Part shown: piece by piece, positions 5,922 through 9,720 of the stretch | Position numbering within the stretch: position 1 is the first letter of the stretch | Layout of the letters: each line of letters starts with the position of its first letter | Source: Actinomycetota bacterium | Lineage (GTDB): Bacteria > Actinomycetota > Actinomycetes > S36-B12 > UBA5976 | Reading direction: 5' to 3' | Assembly: GCA_009923375.1 (NCBI GenBank) | Contig: RFTO01000033.1 | Location: forward strand, 1-9,720 | Length of the DNA stretch: 9,720 nucleotides | The notes under the pieces: generated by a model | The model's input: only the letters and a program-made list of their open reading frames with translations | Told to the model about the DNA's origin: nothing | Database searches by the model: none | Position numbers and translations under genes: made by a program

Positions 5922-7004
5922 TTACTTGCTCCTCTTGAATCGGGGCAGAGACAAAGTCTTGGAGCCGGCTGCTCGGCTGCCGAGAATGCGCGCGACGCTG
6001 AAGAGTGCAAGCACTAGGAAGATCAACACGAACGCACCACCATAAGCACGCTCATTCTGAGTGACGTTGCCGGCGCGTAGCAAGGTGTACACCCGCAGCG
6101 GCAGCGCGTCTTGCGGCCCGTGCAGCGGGTCGGCGTTCATAGATGTGTTACCCAAGGCAGTCATGATCAACGGTGCAGTCTCGCCAACCACGCGAGCAAC
6201 ACCGAGGACGACAGCAGTGATGAGCCCGTTGCGAGCAGTGGGCAGAACGACGGTCAACACTGTGCGCCACTGTGTGGCTCCCATGCCCAATGACGCCTCG
6301 CGCAGGCCATCGGGGACGAGACGCAGGACTTCCTCAGATGTGCGGGCGATTGTTGGAAGCATGAGGATCGACAAAGCCAAAGCAGCAGCGAATCCGCTGC
6401 CTTGTTTGGCGATGGGTTGGATGAAGATGGCATAGATGAAGAGACCTGCGACGATGGAGGGCACACCACTCATCGCGTCAACGAACATCCGAACTGGCCT
6501 GCGTAGTGGACCTTTGACTTCGTTCAGGAAGACCGCGGTCATCATCCCCAGTGGCACAGCCAGCACGACTGCGATACCAATCTGCTCAAGCGTTCCAACG
6601 ATTGCCATCGCTAATCCGCCGCCCGCATCCAGGGCGCCGACGTGAGAGAGATCCTGAACAAAGAAATTCCAGTTCAATATATGCGCACCCTTGCTCACCA
6701 CGAACCAGATGATCATCACTAAGGGGAGCATCACAATTCCGGCACCGAGGGCGATGACGAGCGTCATGAGCCGGTCGACAGCCGCCAGCGAGTTTTCCGC
6801 TTGCTGCACCACAAGTCCGTAGATGACCATCAGCAAGACAAGGAAAGTGATGGCGAACGGAACTGGGCCGGGCAGGGGAAGAATCTGGCTCACCAAGAGC
6901 CACGCAAGGGCTGCGGCGGAAATGGCTGATCCGAGGAACAGCACTTGGTCTTTCGGGGTTGTGGGCGCGGTGAAGCGCAGAGTCTCTTCGTCGATCTTCC
7001 TCAC
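5922..7004 (-). CDS. pstA: Phosphate ABC transporter permease PstA
   Basis: This is one of the two membrane subunits of the Pst phosphate channel. The protein has 360 residues, longer than E. coli PstA (about 296). The extra length is N-terminal: two membrane helices at about 21-42 and 47-67 precede the usual PstA start, whose first helix is about 80-104. The permease core (about 130-340) includes the SGVPSIVAGLF segment (179-189). It also has the ATPase-contacting EAA loop LREASLGMGATQW (234-246) and VGETAPL (273-279), the PstA counterpart of the ALGET segment of PstC. The C-terminus is basic (RFKRSK). The GTG start overlaps the pstC stop as GTGA, and a G-rich stretch just upstream (GGGGGTGGAG) may serve as the ribosome site. 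The reading frame ends directly against the pstB start. Confidence 0.96.
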   Translation of the reverse strand: MRKIDEETLRFTAPTTPKDQVLFLGSAISAAALAWLLVSQILPLPGPVPFAITFLVLLMVIYGLVVQQAENSLAAVDRLMTLVIALGAGIVMLPLVMIIWFVVSKGAHILNWNFFVQDLSHVGALDAGGGLAMAIVGTLEQIGIAVVLAVPLGMMTAVFLNEVKGPLRRPVRMFVDAMSGVPSIVAGLFIYAIFIQPIAKQGSGFAAALALSILMLPTIARTSEEVLRLVPDGLREASLGMGATQWRTVLTVVLPTARNGLITAVVLGVARVVGETAPLIMTALGNTSMNADPLHGPQDALPLRVYTLLRAGNVTQNERAYGGAFVLIFLVLALFSVARILGSRAAGSKTLSLPRFKRSK

Positions 7005-8017
7005 AGCTCCACCCCCGCACCAGAGCGGGAACGTGAGACCACGAATGCAGCCAAGGTGTTGACCACGAGAGTGAGCGCAAACAAAGCCAAGCCGGCCGCC
7101 ATAAGCCCGCTCAACTGAAGAGAGTCCGCCTCGCCGAAACGCAACGCAATGAACGCAGCCACCGAGTTAGCCCCTGTGTGAAGGATGTTGGGCGAGATAA
7201 TGAAAGTCGGATCGATAATCAATGCGACTGCGATGGTCTCACCGAGCGCGCGACCAAGCCCCAGCATGGAGCCACCGATGATGCCGCCCTTGCCGAAGGT
7301 GAGGACCACTGTTCGGATCATCGACCAGCGGGTGGCCCCCAGGGCCAAAGCTGCTTCCTTCTCACCTTGCGGAGTTTGCGAGAACACCTCACGGATCACC
7401 GATGCGCAAATCGGAATCACCATGAGCGAGACGACAACACCGGCGATCAAAGCGCTGGAGGTGTAGGGCGGCGCGGAGCCGTGAAAGAGCGGGAACCAAC
7501 CCATTTTGTCGGCCAGGAAGCGCGACAGCGGCACCATCAGCGGCTGCAACACCGCCGCACCCCAAAGCCCGTAGATGAGGCTGGGAATCGCGGCAAGCAA
7601 GTCGACCAGGGATCGTAGTGGTGCGCGCAATGGGCGCGGTGCGAGCTCAGTGAGGAACAGTGCGCAGGCGATACTCACTGGCACGGCGATGGTCAGAGCG
7701 ATCGCGGCGATGATTACTGTCCAGTAAACGATGGCGGCAATCCCGAACACCGGCGGATTTCCCGATGCATGCCACTGCAGGTGCGTGAAGAATCCCCAAC
7801 CTTGACTCCGGAAAGCGGTGGTGGACTTGATCACCAAGTTGACGCCGATGAAAACCAAGATGAGAAGTGTCGTCAGACCGACACCGATGGCGGCTCGGCG
7901 AAAGAATGTGTCCGCAGGCGTGTAACGGGACAGCAGCGGGCGGGGCTTGTCATCAATGCTGCCGGTCGCTGGCTGGGGCAGCACAGTTTCAGTCTCGGTC
8001 GACGGCGGCTGGCTCAC
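7001..8017 (-). CDS. pstC: Phosphate ABC transporter permease PstC
   Basis: This is the partner membrane subunit of PstA and the first gene of the operon. The 338-residue product begins with a hydrophilic cytoplasmic tail (about 1-38). A first helix at about 42-63 and a periplasm-side loop with WGFFTHLQWHASGNPPVFG (74-92) follow, matching the family's W.P....FG pattern. The permease domain contains the PstC hallmark IPSLIYGLWG (144-153). It also has the EAA loop GEKEAALALGATRW (218-231) and GRALGETIAV (255-264). The last helix is near 303-327. The GTG start at 8017 has no Shine-Dalgarno sequence; a TAAACA hexamer lies 6 nt upstream and a PHO box 40 nt upstream. In most bacteria pstS precedes pstC, but here pstC leads. 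Confidence 0.96.
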   Translation of the reverse strand: MSQPPSTETETVLPQPATGSIDDKPRPLLSRYTPADTFFRRAAIGVGLTTLLILVFIGVNLVIKSTTAFRSQGWGFFTHLQWHASGNPPVFGIAAIVYWTVIIAAIALTIAVPVSIACALFLTELAPRPLRAPLRSLVDLLAAIPSLIYGLWGAAVLQPLMVPLSRFLADKMGWFPLFHGSAPPYTSSALIAGVVVSLMVIPICASVIREVFSQTPQGEKEAALALGATRWSMIRTVVLTFGKGGIIGGSMLGLGRALGETIAVALIIDPTFIISPNILHTGANSVAAFIALRFGEADSLQLSGLMAAGLALFALTLVVNTLAAFVVSRSRSGAGVEL

Positions 8018-8023
8018 GATGCT

Positions 8024-8029
8024 TGTTTA
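8024..8029 (-). promoter_or_regulatory. Possible -10 element of the pstCABS promoter
   Basis: Reverse-strand TAAACA (8029 to 8024) lies 6 nt before the pstC GTG. It matches TANNNT except at the last base. With the start codon as transcription start it would give another leaderless message. No TTGACA-like -35 element lies 16-18 nt upstream, as is common for promoters that depend on an activator bound at the adjacent PHO box. Confidence 0.35.
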
Positions 8030-8056
8030 GTCGCCCGAAAGCAACGACATGGCGGT

Positions 8057-8089
8057 GCTTGGTGAACGTTCGGTGAACGCAGGGCGAAC
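8057..8089 (-). promoter_or_regulatory. PHO box: three 11-nt direct repeats for PhoP
   Basis: On the reverse strand three contiguous 11-nt units are read: GTTCGCCCTGC (8089-8079), GTTCACCGAAC (8078-8068) and GTTCACCAAGC (8067-8057). Each has a conserved 7-nt core (GTTCACC, one C in place of A in the first unit) followed by a variable 4-nt part. This is the organisation described for PhoP operators in Streptomyces. The repeats point toward pstC and end 27 nt before its probable -10 element, a suitable place for an activator. The neighbouring 11-nt registers on each side do not match, so the array has exactly three units. It also lies 26 nt upstream of a possible promoter for the divergent gene and could control both. 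Confidence 0.83.
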
Positions 8090-8114
8090 CTTTTCGCGGT
8101 ACGCGTAGATGCGT

Positions 8115-8144
8115 TTGACTCCCGTGAATTCAGGCGGGGATGCT
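8115..8144 (+). promoter_or_regulatory. Possible promoter of the divergent PstS-like gene
   Basis: TTGACT (8115-8120) resembles a -35 element. GATGCT (8139-8144), one base off TANNNT at its first position, follows after 18 nt. Transcription would begin near 8151 and give a leader of about 70 nt before the GTG at 8221. The leader contains a small hairpin (TGGCT 8162-8166 with AGCCA 8174-8178, loop of 7) and a strong Shine-Dalgarno sequence. Confidence 0.3.
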
Positions 8145-8209
8145 TACCCCACGCACCCGCATGGCTGCGCGTAAGCCACGTGCCTGTGCCAAGGCCAAAA
8201 CGGCCATCG

Positions 8210-8216
8210 AAGGAGG
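8210..8216 (+). promoter_or_regulatory. Ribosome binding site of the PstS-like gene
   Basis: AAGGAGG ends 4 nt before the GTG at 8221 and selects that start over the in-frame ATG at 8161, which has no such site. The spacing is slightly short. This gene has a strong Shine-Dalgarno sequence, unlike the apparently leaderless first genes elsewhere in the window. Confidence 0.7.
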
Positions 8217-8220
8217 ATGT

Positions 8221-9720
8221 GTGCGACGACCAACGTCAGTGCGCGTCATATTCGCCATCCTGACCCTCGCCGCCGTTCCCGTGCTCGATGGCGCCGCCTT
8301 CACCCCGGTGGCCGCCGCATCGGTAAGCCGAGCGACGGTGTTTCCGAACTCCGGGCTCACAGATGGCCAGCGAGTCATCGTCCGATGGTCTGGCTTTGCC
8401 GCAATGCGTGCTGCCGGCATCTTCATCTGCGAGAAGGATGCAGTTGACAAGAGTCGCTGTGCGAACACATCGGTGACCGAAGATCGGCTCAGCGATGTCG
8501 TCAGCACTTTCGCAGTGACCGGCGCCGATGGCACCGGATCGGAAGCGTTGACTGTGGCTTTGACGGATGCCGAGCATGGCTTGGCAGGTCACCCGGACAT
8601 CCAATGCACGCCAACGCAGTCGTGTGACATCGTGGTGTCGCCGAGCCCATCATCCTTAACTGGCGGAGTGCACGTCCCCATCACTTTCGCTGAGCCTGGC
8701 AACTGCCCCGAGGATGCAGGGTTGCTGCACTTCACCGGTTCCGGTGCAGATGCACCTGAGGCTGCACTAGGTGCGTGGACTGGCCGTTTATGTAACTCAC
8801 CCACCAATGTTTCCATGGGTTATGCCAGCAAAGACGATGTCCAAGGACGCCTGGATTATCAATGCAGCCGCGTGGATTTCGCAGGTGTTGAGCGCTTGCC
8901 CGACTGGCAGTCGGACATGGAAAGCTGCCCTGCTGTTGGCAAGGGACACCCTGCCCGCCGTTTGGCGCCCTTGACACTGTCAGCGACGGTGATCGCCTTC
9001 AACATGGCCGACCAGAAGTACTCCTATCTGCCGCGCCTGGACCACCTCGTGTTGTCACCCGATTTACTTGCTGAGATCTTCACAGGCAAACTGACGAACG
9101 GCCGCGATCCCCGCATCATAAAGTTGAACCCCGGCGTCCAGCTGCCTGCAAATCTCAAGGCAATTGCGCGTGCGGATCAATCAGCGATCAACTTCCGCCT
9201 TACCCAGTTCTTGGCGGCTTATGCCCCCAAGGCCTACAAAGCCGGCGGTGTTGTGTTTGCCCCAGGACCAACGGATTCACTTGCCGCTGTTGCGGGATTG
9301 GACTTGAAGACTGGCGCTGGCAGCCTCGCAAAGGCCATGATGAGTCCTGACAACGACCCTCGCCAAACGTCATACGGCTACCTAGGGCTCATGGATTCAT
9401 CAGCCGCAGCCAAGAGTGGTGTGGCCACGGTGACAATTCGGGTGGGCACAGGCGCTGCGGCCCGAGATTTGAACCCGACCAATGATGCGATTTTGCGCGC
9501 AGTAGCCGGTGTCAAACCTGATCGCTACGGCTATTTCAACCTCCCCGCCGTGCCCGCAGACCCGAAGGCATGGCCGATGTCGGTCATCTCATATGCCGTG
9601 GCCCCGAGCTTTGATGCCAACCCCGCACAACTTGCATCGGCGGCAATCGCTCTCGGTTACATCTTGGATGCCAAGCAGGGCCAGCGCGCAGATGTGCTGC
9701 CGACTGGCTATGTGCCGCTG
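8221..9720 (+). CDS. Secreted neocarzinostatin-domain / PstS-like binding protein (3' end outside window)
   Basis: This frame stays open for 500 codons to the window edge. The start (RRPTSVRVIFAILTLAAV) is a signal peptide, with cleavage likely near VAAA33. Residues 34-140 resemble the neocarzinostatin family: ATVFPNSGLTDGQRVIV, then SGFAA. C70/C80 and C129/C135 are spaced nearly as the two neocarzinostatin disulfides. From about 170 a PstS-type fold follows: GSGA (173-176), VDFAGVE (218-224), SPDLLAEIFTGKLTN (279-293), RADQS (317-321), SYGYLGL (384-390), WPMSVISYAV (451-460) and GYVPL (496-500). The last is close to the usual PstS end, so the gene probably stops soon, unless an anchor follows. 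Phosphate contacts are eroded: RSDGSGT reads RADQSAI, GAGATF reads GSGADA, and Asp56 is Glu224. Extra cysteines are C162, C191, C214 and C236. Divergence from pstC and the nearby PHO box suggest a phosphate-starvation role. Ligand and function are unknown. Confidence 0.87.
   Translation, partial: MRRPTSVRVIFAILTLAAVPVLDGAAFTPVAAASVSRATVFPNSGLTDGQRVIVRWSGFAAMRAAGIFICEKDAVDKSRCANTSVTEDRLSDVVSTFAVTGADGTGSEALTVALTDAEHGLAGHPDIQCTPTQSCDIVVSPSPSSLTGGVHVPITFAEPGNCPEDAGLLHFTGSGADAPEAALGAWTGRLCNSPTNVSMGYASKDDVQGRLDYQCSRVDFAGVERLPDWQSDMESCPAVGKGHPARRLAPLTLSATVIAFNMADQKYSYLPRLDHLVLSPDLLAEIFTGKLTNGRDPRIIKLNPGVQLPANLKAIARADQSAINFRLTQFLAAYAPKAYKAGGVVFAPGPTDSLAAVAGLDLKTGAGSLAKAMMSPDNDPRQTSYGYLGLMDSSAAAKSGVATVTIRVGTGAAARDLNPTNDAILRAVAGVKPDRYGYFNLPAVPADPKAWPMSVISYAVAPSFDANPAQLASAAIALGYILDAKQGQRADVLPTGYVPL

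Noticed and set aside
7178..7618. Forward open frame opposite pstC
   Set aside because: Low-complexity charged product antisense to a clear permease; a composition-driven shadow.
8161..8220. In-frame ATG at 8161 as the start of the PstS-like protein
   Set aside because: It would put 20 residues, several of them basic, ahead of the signal peptide and has no ribosome site, while AAGGAGG directly precedes GTG 8221.
8130..8534. Reverse-strand open frame across the PstS-like start region
   Set aside because: It runs through the signal peptide and neocarzinostatin-like coding sequence and shows no domain or hydrophobic pattern; it is a shadow of the forward gene.
1..9720. CRISPR array, tRNA/rRNA gene, transposase or attachment site
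   Set aside because: I looked for regularly spaced repeats, tRNA-like ends and transposase-type products on both strands and saw none.

Overview
The window is a chromosomal segment of a moderately GC-rich actinobacterium (roughly 58-60% GC by eye). Three things support this: many GTG starts, a Streptomyces-type PHO box, and a gene neighbourhood matching the one known in Mycobacterium tuberculosis: xseA (reverse), lytB2/ispH (forward), a DUF6542 membrane protein (reverse), ychF (forward), as in Rv1108c to Rv1112. I cannot name the genus. The GC content is lower than in Streptomyces, so an environmental actinomycete lineage is possible, but that is a guess.

Left part (1-3132), housekeeping. 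The first 30 codons of xseA run leftward off the edge from a GTG at 90. ispH (132-1115, last step of the MEP isoprenoid pathway) is divergent from it across only 41 bp. A four-helix DUF6542 membrane protein (1165-1998, reverse) converges on ispH. It is divergent from ychF (2059-3132), the conserved Obg-related ATPase. These genes have TANNNT -10 hexamers 6-8 nt before their start codons and no Shine-Dalgarno sequence, so leaderless transcription is likely.

Middle (3133-3543). This is a poorly occupied stretch. It holds one plausible small gene for a 62-residue, two-helix, glycine-rich membrane protein and no convincing terminator.

Right part (3544-9720), phosphate acquisition. A tightly packed reverse-strand operon reads pstC-pstA-pstB-pstS. 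The junctions are a GTGA overlap, a directly abutting TAA/GTG and a TGATG overlap. pstS is last rather than first, and its product is not a lipoprotein: it has a cleavable-type signal peptide, a Thr/Gly-rich linker and a C-terminal membrane anchor. Upstream of pstC lie three 11-nt direct repeats (GTTCACC-type units, 8057-8089), which I read as a PhoP-binding PHO box, so the operon should respond to phosphate limitation. Divergent from pstC, and open to the window end, is a secreted protein (8221-9720+). It joins a neocarzinostatin-like immunoglobulin-fold domain to a degenerate PstS-type binding domain.

The candidate undescribed element is this pair of divergent, non-lipidated PstS-family proteins around one PHO box: a membrane-anchored PstS translationally coupled to the ATPase, and a neocarzinostatin/PstS fusion that has lost most phosphate contacts. 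Both have Glu where E. coli PstS has the phosphate-contacting Asp56.
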